A stretch of 64,000 bases of DNA from Streptomyces sp. NBC_00286 (GCF_036173125.1 NZ_CP108054.1:7097001-7161000); one strand, 5' to 3'. Positions 1-10,069 are shown, counted from the stretch's first letter. Program-made: numbers and translations. The notes: a model not told the origin generated them from the sequence alone.

Positions 1-1
1 C

Positions 2-562
2 GAGGAGCACCCGGCGCACGACGTGCTCGCCGCGATCGGCGCCGCCCCGCGCACGAGCCTCGCCGAAGCCGCGGGCCTCACCCTGGTCGACCGGTCCCAG
101 GGCGGCGGCATCGCGGTCGACGAACGGCTGCGCACCTCGGACCCCGACATCTACGCGGCCGGCGACGTGGCCGCCTTCCACCACGCCCTCTTCGACACCC
201 GGCTGCGCGTCGAGCACTGGGCCAACGCCCTCAACGGCGGACCCGCGGCGGCCCGCTCGATGCTCGGCCGCGAGCTGACGTACGACAGGGTGCCCTATTT
301 CTTCTCGGACCAGTACGACGTCGGGCTCGAGTACTCGGGCTGGGCGCCCCCCGGCTCGTACGACCAAGTGGTGATCCGGGGAGACGCGGGCAAGCGGCAG
401 TTCATCGCCTTCTGGATGAAGGAGGGCCGAGTGCTCGCCGGGATGAACGTCAAGGTGTGGGACGTCACGGAGCCGATCCAACAGCTGATCCGCTCAAGGG
501 CACAGGTGGACATGGAGGCACTCGCGGACCCGCATGTTCCGTTGGAAAGCCTGGTCTCGTGA
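2..562 (+). CDS. NAD(P)/FAD-dependent oxidoreductase, C-terminal part (5' end outside window)
   Basis: The reading frame is already open at the left edge, so only the last 186 residues are present. The visible part has the second FAD-binding signature of pyridine-nucleotide disulphide and ferredoxin-reductase-like enzymes (TSDPDIYAAGDVA). A C-terminal reductase-type domain follows, containing YDVGLEYSGWAPPG and ending PLESLVS. By family it should pass electrons from NAD(P)H through FAD to a ferredoxin or other acceptor in the cytoplasm, but the partner cannot be read from this piece. An in-frame GTG at 23 is internal and is not the likely start. It is followed by 137 bp before dnaG on the same strand. 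Confidence 0.8.
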   Translation, partial: EEHPAHDVLAAIGAAPRTSLAEAAGLTLVDRSQGGGIAVDERLRTSDPDIYAAGDVAAFHHALFDTRLRVEHWANALNGGPAAARSMLGRELTYDRVPYFFSDQYDVGLEYSGWAPPGSYDQVVIRGDAGKRQFIAFWMKEGRVLAGMNVKVWDVTEPIQQLIRSRAQVDMEALADPHVPLESLVS

Positions 563-687
563 CAGACGGACGTACTCGGACGTACTCGACTGCCACACCA
601 CCCCCGTGCTGCAATTCCCGGGGGACAACCCCCGGACCCCCCGCCGAAAAGCCGCTCGCTCGCCTCAGGAGTGTCAGTTCTGCCCCG

Positions 688-693
688 TAGAAT
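688..693 (+). promoter_or_regulatory. -10 element immediately before the dnaG start
   Basis: TAGAAT lies 6 bp upstream of the GTG at 700, and no Shine-Dalgarno sequence precedes that GTG. A transcript from this -10 box would begin at or next to the start codon, giving a leaderless mRNA, which is common in Streptomyces. No convincing -35 box is seen. Confidence 0.45.
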
Positions 694-699
694 CAACGC

Positions 700-2601
700 G
701 TGGCCGGAAGGATCAACGACGAGGACGTGAAGGCGGTTCGGGACGCGGTTCCGATCGACGCCGTGGTGTCCGAGTACCTCCAGCTGAAGGGCGCGGGCGG
801 GGGCAACCTCAAGGGCCTGTGTCCGTTCCACGACGAGAAGTCGCCCTCCTTCCAGGTCAGCCCGAGCAAGGGGCTCTTCCACTGCTTCGGCTGCCAGGAG
901 GGCGGCGACACCATCGCCTTCGTGATGAAGATCGACCACCTCTCCTTCTCGGAGGCGGTCGAGCGCCTGGCCGGCCAGGCGGGCATCACGCTGCGGTACG
1001 AGGAGGGCGGCTACAACCCCTCCCACCAGCGCGGCGAGCGCATCCGCCTGGTCGAGGCCCACAAGATCGCGGCCCAGTTCTACATCGAGCAGCTCGACAC
1101 CAGCTCCGAGGCCGACACGGGCCGTAAGTTCCTCGCCGAGCGCGGCTTCGACCAGGCCGCCGCCACCCACTTCGGCGTCGGCTACAGCCCCCAGGGCTGG
1201 GACCACCTCACCCGCTATCTGCGCGGCAAGGGCTTCACCGACAAGGAGCTCCTCCTCTCCGGCCTCGCCCAGGAGGGCCGCCGCGGCCCCATCGACCGCT
1301 TCCGCGGTCGGCTGATGTGGCCGATCCGCGACATCGCGGGGGACGTCGTCGGCTTCGGCGCCCGCAAGCTCTACGAGTCGGACAACGGCCCGAAGTACCT
1401 CAACACCCCCGACACGGCGATCTACCGCAAGTCCCAGGTCCTGTACGGCATCGACCTCGCCAAGCAGCACATCGCCAAAACCAGCCGGGCCGTGATCGTC
1501 GAGGGCTACACCGACGTCATGGCCTGCCACCTGGCCGGAGTGACCACCGCGATCGCCACCTGCGGCACGGCCTTCGGCGGCGACCACATCAAGATCCTCC
1601 GCCGTCTCCTCATGGACAACGGCAGCGCGCGGGTCATCTTCACCTTCGACGGCGACGCGGCCGGACAGAAGGCGGCCCTGCGCGCCTTCGAGGACGATCA
1701 GAAGTTCGCCGCCGAGACGTACATCGCCATCGCGCCGGACGGCATGGACCCCTGCGAGCTGCGCCTGGCGAAGGGCGACGAGGCGGTTGCCGACCTGGCC
1801 GAACCGCGCACCCCGCTCTTCGAGTTCGCGCTCCGCCAGATCGTCGCGCGCTACGACCTCGAGACCCCCGCGGGCCGCGCCGCCGCCCTCGACGAGGCGG
1901 CGCCCATCGTGGCCCGTATCAAGAACAGCGGCGCCCAGCACGAGGTCGCCGTACAGCTCGCGGGCATGCTCGGCATTCTGGACACGCAGTTCGTGGTGAA
2001 GCGGGTGGCGCAGCTGGCGCGCTGGGCCCGGGACCGCGGCGGCAGGGGCCCGGCGCCGACGTCGAGCCGTCAGCCCTCGTACGACATGGCCCCGCGCCAG
2101 GCCCCCTCGGGCCCCGCCCTCAACCTCCGCAACCCCGTCTACGCCACCGAGCGCGAGCTGCTCAAACTCGCCCTCCAGCGCCCCGAGTTGGTATCGCCGG
2201 CCTTCGACGCGTACGGGATCGACGAGTTCACCGCCCCGCCGTACGCGGCCGTGCGTCAGGCCGTCATGGACGCGGGCGGCGCGGAGTACGGCGTCCAGGA
2301 CCCCCAGGAGTATCTGATCCGGGTCCGCGAGGCCGCCCCGGACAACGCGGTCCGCGCCATGGTCACGGAGCTGGCCGTGGAGGCCATCATGCGCAAGACC
2401 GTCGACGAGCTCTACGCGGGCGACCAGCTCGTCATGGTGCGCCGCCGCGCCGTCGACCGCCGCATCCACGAGGTCCAGGGGACTCTCGCCCGGGCCAGCG
2501 CCCAGGGTGACCCGGCCCATCTGGCCGCCGTACAGAACGAGTTGTGGGTCCTCCAGCAGTACGGACAGGCCTTGCGTGAACGGGGCGCGGCAGCGCTCTG
2601 A
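700..2601 (+). CDS. dnaG: DNA primase DnaG
   Basis: Synthesises RNA primers for the replication fork. The 633-residue protein has the usual domain order. The N-terminal CHC2 zinc finger has C41, H44, C62 and C65. The Toprim catalytic core has VIVEGYTD with E268 and the acidic pair in FTFDGDAAG (D317, D319). A C-terminal helicase-binding region follows, ending about residue 633 with LRERGAAAL. The start is GTG at 700; there is no Shine-Dalgarno and a -10-like TAGAAT lies just upstream. The hrdA-like sigma gene follows on the same strand, as in other Streptomyces genomes where primase and this sigma factor are close neighbours. No truncation is seen. Confidence 0.97.
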   Translation: MAGRINDEDVKAVRDAVPIDAVVSEYLQLKGAGGGNLKGLCPFHDEKSPSFQVSPSKGLFHCFGCQEGGDTIAFVMKIDHLSFSEAVERLAGQAGITLRYEEGGYNPSHQRGERIRLVEAHKIAAQFYIEQLDTSSEADTGRKFLAERGFDQAAATHFGVGYSPQGWDHLTRYLRGKGFTDKELLLSGLAQEGRRGPIDRFRGRLMWPIRDIAGDVVGFGARKLYESDNGPKYLNTPDTAIYRKSQVLYGIDLAKQHIAKTSRAVIVEGYTDVMACHLAGVTTAIATCGTAFGGDHIKILRRLLMDNGSARVIFTFDGDAAGQKAALRAFEDDQKFAAETYIAIAPDGMDPCELRLAKGDEAVADLAEPRTPLFEFALRQIVARYDLETPAGRAAALDEAAPIVARIKNSGAQHEVAVQLAGMLGILDTQFVVKRVAQLARWARDRGGRGPAPTSSRQPSYDMAPRQAPSGPALNLRNPVYATERELLKLALQRPELVSPAFDAYGIDEFTAPPYAAVRQAVMDAGGAEYGVQDPQEYLIRVREAAPDNAVRAMVTELAVEAIMRKTVDELYAGDQLVMVRRRAVDRRIHEVQGTLARASAQGDPAHLAAVQNELWVLQQYGQALRERGAAAL

Positions 2602-2888
2602 CCGGGGCTTGTGCCCTCTGTGACGTCTCCTCGTACGTGTGGGTAACCACCCGGTCACAGACCGGACTCAAAAAGTCACCGCACGCCCCTCGTGGCGAGG
2701 ATGTGTCGTACTCCACACTGGTTCCGGTGCCTGAGTCCTCGGAGCGCGGCCGACCCGAACGCGACGGGTCCTCCATCCCCGCGGTTCCGCTCAACGTGTA
2801 CGGGACGGATGGCGGCGCGGCCGCCGAGTCCGTTCGCGAAGTACCGCTGCCGTACGCCTCAGCAGCGATCATCCTGGAGGTCGCCCCC

Positions 2889-4046
2889 GTGCAGACCCAG
2901 ACCCTGACCCAGACCGAGACCACGACGGACGCGGAGGCGGACGTCATCCCGGCGGTTCCGCAACAGAGCCGTGTCGCGCACCATCCCGAAACCGAGGCGG
3001 GAGGCCCGCCGCACGATCCCGACGAGCCGCCCGCCGGCGCCGTAGGGACGACGGTCGTCGAGACCGAGGCCCCCGAGCAGCCGCCCGTCGAGACGCTGCC
3101 ACCCCGTGGCCGTACCGCCGACACCGGCGGCCCGTCCTCGGACCTCTTCCGCCAGTACCTGCGCGAGATCGGCCGTATCCCCCTCCTCACTGCCGCCGAG
3201 GAGGTCGAGCTCGCGCGCCGCGTCGAGGCGGGCCTCTTCGCCGAGGAGAAGCTGGCGCGCACCCCGGCTCCCGAGCTGAACAGCCAACTCGCCCTGGACC
3301 TCGACAAGTTGGTGGTCATGGGGCGGATGGCCAAGCGCCGCCTCATCGAGGCCAACCTGCGGCTCGTGGTCTCGGTCGCGAAGCGGTACGTGGGGCGCGG
3401 GCTCACCATGCTCGACCTCGTCCAGGAGGGAAACCTGGGCCTGATCAGGGCCGTCGAGAAGTTCGACTACGCCCGCGGCTACAAGTTCTCGACGTACGCG
3501 ACCTGGTGGATACGCCAGGCCATGTCCCGTGCCCTGGCCGACCAGGCCCGGACCATACGAGTCCCCGTCCATGTCGTCGAACTGATCAACCGCGTCGTCC
3601 GCGTCCAGCGCCGCATGCTCCAGGAACGCGGCTACGAGCCGACCCCCGAGGAGGTCGCCGGCCAGCTCGACCTGCCCAGCGAGCGGGTCAGCGAGGTCCT
3701 GCGCCTGGCCCAGGAGCCCGTGTCCCTGCACGCGCCCGTGGGCGAGGAGGACGACGTCGCGCTCGGCGACCTGATCGAGGACGGCGACGCGACATCTCCC
3801 GTGGAGTCGGCGGCCTTCCTGTTGTTGCGGGAGCACCTGGAGGCGGTGCTGTCGACCCTGGGCGAACGTGAACGCAAGGTCGTTCAACTCCGCTACGGCC
3901 TCGCGGACGGGCGCCCGCGCACGCTGGAGGAGATCGGCCGCATCTTCGGCGTCACACGCGAACGAATCCGCCAGATCGAGTCAAAGACCCTGAACAAGCT
4001 CCGGGACCATGCGTTCGCGGACCAGCTGCGGGGTTACTTGGACTGA
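2889..4046 (+). CDS. hrdA: Principal-type RNA polymerase sigma factor (HrdA-like)
   Basis: Sigma-70 group 1/2 factor that directs RNA polymerase to promoters. From GTG 2889 it is 385 residues. Region 1.2 starts at [11 protein letters not shown]. Region 2 contains [16 protein letters not shown], the -10-binding [12 protein letters not shown] and the [11 protein letters not shown] stretch. Region 3 follows, and region 4.2 has the helix-turn-helix [12 protein letters not shown] that reads the -35 box. The frame is open back to 2637. I prefer 2889 because GGAGG (2876-2880) lies 8 bp upstream, and the 84 codons before it are low-complexity and unlike region 1.1. Linkage to dnaG and the size favour HrdA over HrdB, which is longer; the paralogue assignment is an inference. 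Confidence 0.85.
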   Translation: MQTQTLTQTETTTDAEADVIPAVPQQSRVAHHPETEAGGPPHDPDEPPAGAVGTTVVETEAPEQPPVETLPPRGRTADTGGPSSDLFRQYLREIGRIPLLTAAEEVELARRVEAGLFAEEKLARTPAPELNSQLALDLDKLVVMGRMAKRRLIEANLRLVVSVAKRYVGRGLTMLDLVQEGNLGLIRAVEKFDYARGYKFSTYATWWIRQAMSRALADQARTIRVPVHVVELINRVVRVQRRMLQERGYEPTPEEVAGQLDLPSERVSEVLRLAQEPVSLHAPVGEEDDVALGDLIEDGDATSPVESAAFLLLREHLEAVLSTLGERERKVVQLRYGLADGRPRTLEEIGRIFGVTRERIRQIESKTLNKLRDHAFADQLRGYLD

Positions 4047-4602
4047 GGGGGATGTCGCCCCCGCCGCCCTTACCCGTCCCATCCCGGGGTTCCGCCCGCG
4101 GGACCCCACCAGGGCTCCGCCCCCGGGACCCCACCAGGGCTCCGCCCCTGTACCCCGCTGGGGCTGCGCCCCAGGCCCCTATCGGCCTGGCGGCCTCGTC
4201 CTCAAACGCCGGGCGGGCTGAAATCAGCCCGCCCGGCTGAAAGCAGCGCCGTCCGGCGGAAAGCCAGCCCGCCCGGTGGCACCGGCTCGGGGCGGCCCTC
4301 GGCGGGCGGGCAAGGCGCCGACCGGGAGGCGTCGCGTGCGCGGCCTCGGCATGCGCCCTCGGCCGATTGCCCGCCGAGGCCGCGGCCCGGCGAAAATCAG
4401 CCCGGCCAGCGCAAAATCAGCCCGTCCGGCGTTTGAGGACCGGGGGTCCGGGGGTTGGCCCCCGAAACGGGGTCCGGGGCGGAGCCCCGAGCGGGGTCCA
4501 GGGGCGCAGCCCCCGGTGGGGTCTAGGGCGAAGCCCGGTGGACGGGAATGGGTAGGGGCGGCGGGGGCGAAACCAACCCCCGCGAACCCCCGGCGGGAAC
4601 CG
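4047..4602. repeat. GC-rich intergenic repeat cluster with inverted 24-bp elements
   Basis: This 556-bp stretch between two convergent genes has no credible gene. A perfect 11-bp stem with a 2-nt loop sits at 4211-4234 and could terminate transcription. The 24-mer at 4198-4221 is nearly the reverse complement of 4417-4440; both carry the CTCAAACGCCGG/CCGGCGTTTGAG core, a family frequently seen between Streptomyces genes. Several short GGGCTCCGCCCC-like repeats lie between and after them (4100-4160, 4470-4530). No T-run follows any stem. Confidence 0.6.
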
Positions 4603-6531
4603 TCACTCCACCTCCACCACAGCCTCCGCAAACTGCGCCTGATACAGCCGCGCATAAGCCCCCTCCGCCCCCAACAACTCCTCGTGAGCCCCCTGCTCCA
4701 CAATCGCCCCGTTCTCCATCACCAAAATCGTGTCCGCATCCCGAATCGTCGACAACCGATGCGCGATCACAAACGACGTCCGCCCATGCGCCAGCTTCGC
4801 CATCGCCTTCTGGATCAGGACCTCGGTCCGGGTGTCGACCGAGCTCGTCGCCTCGTCCAGCACCAGGATCACCGGATCGGACAGGAACGCCCGCGCGATC
4901 GTGATCAGCTGCTTCTCACCCGCGCTCACCCCCGACCCCTCGTCATCGATCACGGTGTCGTAGCCATCCGGCAGCGTACGAATGAACCGGTCCGCATGCG
5001 CGGCCCGCGCCGCCTCCTCGATCTCCCCGCGCGTCACCTCGCGAGAGGCCCCGTACGCGATGTTCTCCGCGATCGTCCCCCCGAACAGCCACGTGTCCTG
5101 GAGCACCATCCCGATCCCGGCCCGGAGTTCGTCGCGGGACATCTTCGCGACGTCGACGCCGTCGAGCGTGATCCGCCCACCGGTGACCTCGTAGAACCGC
5201 ATCAGCAGATTCACCAGCGTCGTCTTGCCCGCCCCCGTCGGGCCCACGATGGCGACCGTGTTGCCGGGCTCGACCTTCAGGGACAGGTCCTCGATCAGCG
5301 GCTTCTCGGGGTCGTAGCGGAAGGAGACGTTCTCCAGCGCGACCCGCCCCCGCACTTCCTCCGGCCGAACCCCGGGCACGGGATCCGCCTCCTGCTCCTC
5401 CGCGTCGAGCAGCTCGAAGATGCGTTCCGCCGACGCGATCCCCGACTGCACGAGGTTCGCCATCGACGCGACCTGAGTCAGCGGCATCGAGAACTGCCGC
5501 GAGTACTGGATGAAGGCCTGCACATCACCGATCGACAGCGCACCGGACGCGACCCGGAGTCCGCCGACCACCGCCACCAGCACATAGTTGAGGTTCGACA
5601 CGAACATCATCAGCGGCTGCATGATCCCGCTGTTGAACTGCGCCTTGAACCCGGCCTCGTACAACTTCTCGTTCTGCTCCGCGAACTGCGCCGCCGACTC
5701 GTCCTGCCGCCCGAAGACCTTGACGAGCGTGTGCCCGGTGTACATCTCCTCGATGTGCGCGTTGAGCTTGCCGGTGGATCGCCACTGCTGCACGAAGTGC
5801 GGCTGCGAGCGCTTGCCGACCGACTTGGCGACGACGTACGACAGCGGCACCGTCACCAGCGCGACCAGCGCCAGCAGCGGCGACACCCAGAACATCATCA
5901 CCAGGACGCCGACGATGGTGAGCAGCGAGTTGACGAGCTGGCCCATCGACTGCTGAAGCGTCTGACCGATGTTGTCGATGTCGTTGGTCGCCCGGCTGAG
6001 CACCTCACCGCGCTGCCGCTGGTCGAAGTACGACAGCGGCAGCCGCGACAGCTTCGTCTGTACGTCCTCGCGCATCCGGTACACGGTCATGTTGACGGCC
6101 CGGTTGACCAGCCGCGTCGCCACGGCCATCAGCAGCCCGGCCGCCGTGAACGCCAGTAGCGCGAGCCCCAGTACCTCACCGACCGCGGTGAAGTCGATGC
6201 CCTTGCCCGGTGTGAAATCCGTACCGGAGAGCATGTCGGCCACACCGCCGTCGCCCCGCTCTCGCATGGACTCCAGCACCTCGGCCTTCGTGGCGCCCTC
6301 GGGCATCTCCCGTCCGACGACGCCCGCGAAGACCAGGTCGGTCGCCCGCCCGAGGATCCACGGGCCCAGCACCGACAGGCCCACACTCAGGAAGACGGCG
6401 AGCAACATCCCGTACATCGTGGCCCGTTCGGGCCTGAACTGAGCGAGCAGCCGTTTCCCGGATCCCTTGAAGTCCATCGACTGCTGGTCGGGGCCGCCCC
6501 CGGCCATCATCCGCGCCATGGGCCCGGCCAT
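4603..6531 (-). CDS. ABC exporter subunit with a canonical ATPase site (permease fused to ATPase)
   Basis: Half-transporter of 642 residues: about 330 residues of membrane domain (exporter type, six predicted helices) and a C-terminal ATPase. Walker A is GPTGAGKTT, the signature is SAGEKQL in place of LSGGQ, and Walker B is ILVLDEATSSVD with the catalytic Glu present. The start is taken at MAGPMARMM (6531), not the longer open frame, because its ATG overlaps the stop of the upstream subunit by one base (TGATG). That arrangement implies translational coupling. With the neighbour it should form a heterodimeric exporter of drugs or lipids in the cytoplasmic membrane. The substrate is unknown. 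Confidence 0.9.
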   Translation of the reverse strand: MAGPMARMMAGGGPDQQSMDFKGSGKRLLAQFRPERATMYGMLLAVFLSVGLSVLGPWILGRATDLVFAGVVGREMPEGATKAEVLESMRERGDGGVADMLSGTDFTPGKGIDFTAVGEVLGLALLAFTAAGLLMAVATRLVNRAVNMTVYRMREDVQTKLSRLPLSYFDQRQRGEVLSRATNDIDNIGQTLQQSMGQLVNSLLTIVGVLVMMFWVSPLLALVALVTVPLSYVVAKSVGKRSQPHFVQQWRSTGKLNAHIEEMYTGHTLVKVFGRQDESAAQFAEQNEKLYEAGFKAQFNSGIMQPLMMFVSNLNYVLVAVVGGLRVASGALSIGDVQAFIQYSRQFSMPLTQVASMANLVQSGIASAERIFELLDAEEQEADPVPGVRPEEVRGRVALENVSFRYDPEKPLIEDLSLKVEPGNTVAIVGPTGAGKTTLVNLLMRFYEVTGGRITLDGVDVAKMSRDELRAGIGMVLQDTWLFGGTIAENIAYGASREVTRGEIEEAARAAHADRFIRTLPDGYDTVIDDEGSGVSAGEKQLITIARAFLSDPVILVLDEATSSVDTRTEVLIQKAMAKLAHGRTSFVIAHRLSTIRDADTILVMENGAIVEQGAHEELLGAEGAYARLYQAQFAEAVVEVE

Positions 6532-8264
6532 CAGGCTGCCTCCGCTTCCGTCAGCTGGGAGAGCACGATCTCCCGGTAGCACTCGTTGTCCGCCATCAGC
6601 TCGTGGTGGCGGCCCGTCCCCACGACCCGCCCCTCGTCGAGTACGACGATCCGGTCGGCGTCACGGATGGTCGACACGCGTTGCGCGACGATCACGACGG
6701 TCGCCTCGGCGGTCTCCCGCGCCAGCGCCGTACGCAGGGCCGCGTCCGTCGCGTAGTCGAGCGCGGAGAACGAGTCGTCGAAGAGGTAGATCTCCGGGCG
6801 CTGTACGAGGGTTCGGGCGATCGCGAGCCGCTGCCGCTGACCGCCCGACACATTCGTGCCGCCCTGCGCGATGGGGGAGTCGAGCCCGTTCTCCAACCGC
6901 TGCACGAAGTCCTTGGCCTGCGCCACCTCCAGCGCGTGCCACAGCTCCTCGTCGGTCGCGGCCGGATTCCCGTACCGCAGGTTCGTGGCCACCGTGCCCG
7001 CGAAGAGATACGGCTTCTGCGGTACGAGGCCCACGGTCCGCGCCAGCAGCCGCGGTTCAAGGGTCCGTACGTCCACGCCGTCGACGAGGACCTCACCGTC
7101 CGTGGCGTCGAAAAGCCGCGGGACCAGCCCGAGAAGCGTCGACTTGCCGCTGCCGGTCGACCCGATCACCGCGGTCGTCTCACCGGGCCGCGCCACCAGG
7201 TCGATGGACTTCAGCACCGGCTCCTCGGCGCCGGGGTAACGGAAACCGGCCCCGCGCACCTCCAGATGACCGTGCCGCCGCAGTTCCCGTACAGGCGCCT
7301 TCGGAGGCACGACACTGCTCTCCGTGTCCAGGACCTCTTGGATGCGCTCGGCGCAGACCTCGGCACGCGGCACCATCATGAACATGAAGGTGGCCATCAT
7401 CACGGCCATCACGATCTGCATCAGATAGGCGAGGAACGCGGTCAGCGCCCCGATCTGCATCCCGCCGCTGTCGATACGGTGCGCACCGAACCACACCACC
7501 GCGATCGACGAGACGTTCACCACCGTCATGACGATCGGGAACATCAGCGCCAGAATCCGCCCGGTGCCCAGCGACACCTCGGTGAGCTCGACGTTGGCCT
7601 TACGGAAGCGCTCCTCCTCGTAGGTGTCCCGGACGAAGGCGCGGATGACGCGGTTGCCGGTGATCTGCTCGCGCAGCACCCGGTTCACGTTGTCGAGCCG
7701 CTCCTGCATGGTGCGGAACAGCGGGCGCAGCCGCCGCACGATCAACGTCACGCTGATACCGAGGACAGGCACGACGGCGACGAGCACTCCGGACAGCTGT
7801 ACGTCCAGACCGAGCGCCATGACGATGCCGCCCACGCACATGATGGGCGCCGACACCATCAGCGTGAACGTCATCAGGGCCAGCATCTGCACCTGCTGCA
7901 CATCGTTCGTGGTGCGGGTGATCAGCGACGGCGCCCCGAAGCGGCCGACCTCACGCGCGGAGAACGACTGCACCCGGTCGAAGACGCCGGCCCGGATGTC
8001 CCGGCCGACCGCCGAGGCCGTACGAGCCCCGTAATAGACGGCCCCGATATTGCAGACGACCTGCACCAGCGAGATGCCGATCATCAACGCGCCGAACGTC
8101 AGGATGTAGCCCGTGTCCCCCTTCACCACACCGTCGTCGATGATGTCCGCGTTCAGGGTGGGCAGATAGAGGGTGGCGCAGGTCTGGAGGAACTGCAGCA
8201 GCACCAGTAAGGCGATGGCCTTCTTGTACGGCCTGAGATGGGCACGCAGGAGTCGTATGAGCAC
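6531..8264 (-). CDS. ABC exporter subunit with a degenerate ATPase site (permease fused to ATPase)
   Basis: First gene of the exporter pair, 577 residues from the GTG at 8264 (MLIRLLRAHLRPYKK). The open frame runs further upstream, but those residues have no family character. The membrane domain is followed by an ATPase with Walker A GSTGSGKST and signature NVSGGQRQRLA. Walker B is LFDDSFSALD, where Asp replaces the catalytic Glu. The partner keeps the Glu, so the complex should have one weak and one active ATP site, as in the TM287/288 and BmrCD class. The substrate cannot be inferred. A GAGAG stretch upstream may serve as ribosome binding site. Confidence 0.9.
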   Translation of the reverse strand: MLIRLLRAHLRPYKKAIALLVLLQFLQTCATLYLPTLNADIIDDGVVKGDTGYILTFGALMIGISLVQVVCNIGAVYYGARTASAVGRDIRAGVFDRVQSFSAREVGRFGAPSLITRTTNDVQQVQMLALMTFTLMVSAPIMCVGGIVMALGLDVQLSGVLVAVVPVLGISVTLIVRRLRPLFRTMQERLDNVNRVLREQITGNRVIRAFVRDTYEEERFRKANVELTEVSLGTGRILALMFPIVMTVVNVSSIAVVWFGAHRIDSGGMQIGALTAFLAYLMQIVMAVMMATFMFMMVPRAEVCAERIQEVLDTESSVVPPKAPVRELRRHGHLEVRGAGFRYPGAEEPVLKSIDLVARPGETTAVIGSTGSGKSTLLGLVPRLFDATDGEVLVDGVDVRTLEPRLLARTVGLVPQKPYLFAGTVATNLRYGNPAATDEELWHALEVAQAKDFVQRLENGLDSPIAQGGTNVSGGQRQRLAIARTLVQRPEIYLFDDSFSALDYATDAALRTALARETAEATVVIVAQRVSTIRDADRIVVLDEGRVVGTGRHHELMADNECYREIVLSQLTEAEAA

Positions 8265-8617
8265 GCTGGTCTCTCGGAGTCGGCGACAGGGGTGAGTGGT
8301 GACGCACCACGCCTCATCGTCGAACATTCCACCGGCGTTACCCCAACCAATTAAGCCAACAGCGTTCCAAGAACCTCCCAAACCGTCCGGAACGCCCGAC
8401 TCCGGCTTTGTGTGGTGATCGTCGGTCGGGGTGGGCGGTTGTGGGTCGGGGGGCACGCGGGTCGGTGGCGCGTGGCCCGCGGATTGGGGCGTATGGCCGC
8501 CGGTTGGGGCGTACGACCGTGGGTTGGGGCGTACAGCCGTGGGTCCAGGCGTGCGGCCGTACGCCGGGACGGTCCGGTCCGGTCCGGACCATCCCGTCCC
8601 GTCCCGTCCCGGACAGG
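8265..8617. other. Intergenic region with tandem repeats
   Basis: No gene is seen in these 353 bp between the exporter promoter side and the 3' end of the kinase gene. The first 140 bp should hold the exporter promoter. The rest is repetitive: four 20-bp tandem units at 8481-8560, then runs of 5-bp units (GGTCC, then CCCGT) at about 8570-8610 just past the kinase stop. Confidence 0.6.
8481..8560. repeat. Tandem repeat, four 20-bp units
   Basis: Four consecutive 20-bp units with consensus GGGTTGGGGCGTACGGCCGT. The second and third units are closest to each other and the fourth is most diverged. Weaker copies may extend back to about 8421. The array is noncoding. Confidence 0.8.
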
Positions 8618-10069
8618 TCAGAGCCTGACCGCGCCCGGGTGCGTCTGGTCCCGTACCGACGTGTACTGCTGCCGCACCGCCGCCCCCACCGCCACATCGT
8701 CACCGGGGTCCAGGATCTGCGCGGTCGCGCCCTGCCAGACGGGCGGCTGCCGCGGATCGAGGGTGCCCTGCGAGGCGCCGAGCGCCCAGGCGGCCTGCCG
8801 CGCCGCGCCGATCGCCGCGTAGTCGGCGGACTGCGGCACCACAACCTGCGTGCCGAGCAGCGCGGGCGCGCAAGCCTGCACGGCCGGCAACTCGGCGGCA
8901 GGACCCAGCAGAAAGATCCGCCGCACCTCAACTCCCCGCCGACGCAGCACGTCCAGCGCGTCCGCGAGCCCGCACAACATGCCCTCGAACGCCGCCCGCG
9001 CCAGATGCTCGGGCCGCATCGACTCCCGCCGCAACCCCGCCAACGTCCCCGCCACATGCGGCAGATCGGGCACCCGCTCGCCCTCCAGATACGGCAGCAG
9101 TACGAGTCCATGGGCGCCCGGCGTCGACTTCATCGCCAGGTCCGACAGGCTCTCCAGGTCGGGCAGCCCGAGGAGTTCGGCACTCCCGCGCAGTGTCCGT
9201 ACGGCATTCAGGGTGGTGACGACCGGCAGATGCATCCCCGTCGCGTCCGCGAGCGAGGTGATCATCCCGGACGGATCGACCAGCGCCTCATGGTGTACGG
9301 CCATCACGGACCCGGAGGCGCCGAGCGACACCACCGCGTCCCCGAGCCCGATCCCCAGGCCGAACGCCGCGGCCATCGTCTCGCCGGTCCCCGCCGAGAT
9401 CAGCAGCCCCTCGGGCGTCGTCCCCGCGGCCTCCGCCGGACCGAGCACATCCGGCAGCAGCGCCTGATGCCCCAGTGCCAGCTCGACCAGATCGGGCCGG
9501 TACGCACCGTTCACCGCGCACCAGTACCCCGTACCCGAGGCATCGCCCCGGTCCGTGGTCCGGCGGGCCGGTCTGCCCAGCAACTGCCACACCAGCCAGT
9601 CGTGCGCCTGCATGAGCATGGCCGTCCGCAACGCGGCATCCGGCTCGTTCTTCACCATCCAGCGCAGCTTCGTCACCGGCTGTGCCGCCCCCGGCACGGT
9701 GCCCACGGCCTGCGCCCACGCCTCCCGGCCACCGAGCGCGTCGACCAGTTCGGCGGCGCAGACCTGCGCCCGCTTGTCCCCGCCGACCAGCGCCGGACGC
9801 ACCGTATTGCCCTGTGTGTCCAGCGGAATGAGCGCGCTCTGCTGCGCGGACACACCGATGGCCTGGACACCTTCGAGGAGCCCGCCGCCCGCCGCTTCGC
9901 CCAGGGACAGCAGCCAGGCCTGCGGGTCCACGTCGGAGGGCCGACCGCCCTCAGCGCCGTCGAGCGGATGCGGGGCATACCCCTGCCTGAGCACGGCTCC
10001 GCTGTCCGCGTCGCAGACGACGATGCGAGTGAAATCGGGCGAACTGTCCAGCCCGGCGACTATCCCCAT
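8618..10069 (-). CDS. FGGY-family carbohydrate kinase (xylulokinase-like)
   Basis: ATP-dependent sugar kinase of 483 residues starting at ATG 10069. The N-terminus MGIVAGLDSSPDFTRIVVCDADSG is the actin-like phosphate-1 loop of FGGY kinases. It is followed by KLRWMVKNEPD, DRGDASGTGYW, and the C-terminal ATP-binding loop around IFLLGPAAELPAVQACAPALLG. The best family match is xylulokinase (D-xylulose to xylulose 5-phosphate), but FGGY specificity is hard to read from motifs, so no symbol is given. It stands alone on this strand, convergent with nothing and far from the xylan genes at 58 kb. A short 5-bp repeat tract lies just after its stop. Confidence 0.85.
   Translation of the reverse strand: MGIVAGLDSSPDFTRIVVCDADSGAVLRQGYAPHPLDGAEGGRPSDVDPQAWLLSLGEAAGGGLLEGVQAIGVSAQQSALIPLDTQGNTVRPALVGGDKRAQVCAAELVDALGGREAWAQAVGTVPGAAQPVTKLRWMVKNEPDAALRTAMLMQAHDWLVWQLLGRPARRTTDRGDASGTGYWCAVNGAYRPDLVELALGHQALLPDVLGPAEAAGTTPEGLLISAGTGETMAAAFGLGIGLGDAVVSLGASGSVMAVHHEALVDPSGMITSLADATGMHLPVVTTLNAVRTLRGSAELLGLPDLESLSDLAMKSTPGAHGLVLLPYLEGERVPDLPHVAGTLAGLRRESMRPEHLARAAFEGMLCGLADALDVLRRRGVEVRRIFLLGPAAELPAVQACAPALLGTQVVVPQSADYAAIGAARQAAWALGASQGTLDPRQPPVWQGATAQILDPGDDVAVGAAVRQQYTSVRDQTHPGAVRL

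Noticed and set aside
295..2658. 787-codon open frame on the minus strand opposite dnaG
   Set aside because: It is the antisense shadow of high-GC coding sequence; composition is Arg/Gly/Val-rich without domains, and dnaG on the other strand is unambiguous.
2637..2888. N-terminal 84-residue extension of the sigma factor
   Set aside because: No ribosome binding site before the early GTGs, while GGAGG sits correctly before GTG 2889; the extension lacks sigma-factor character.
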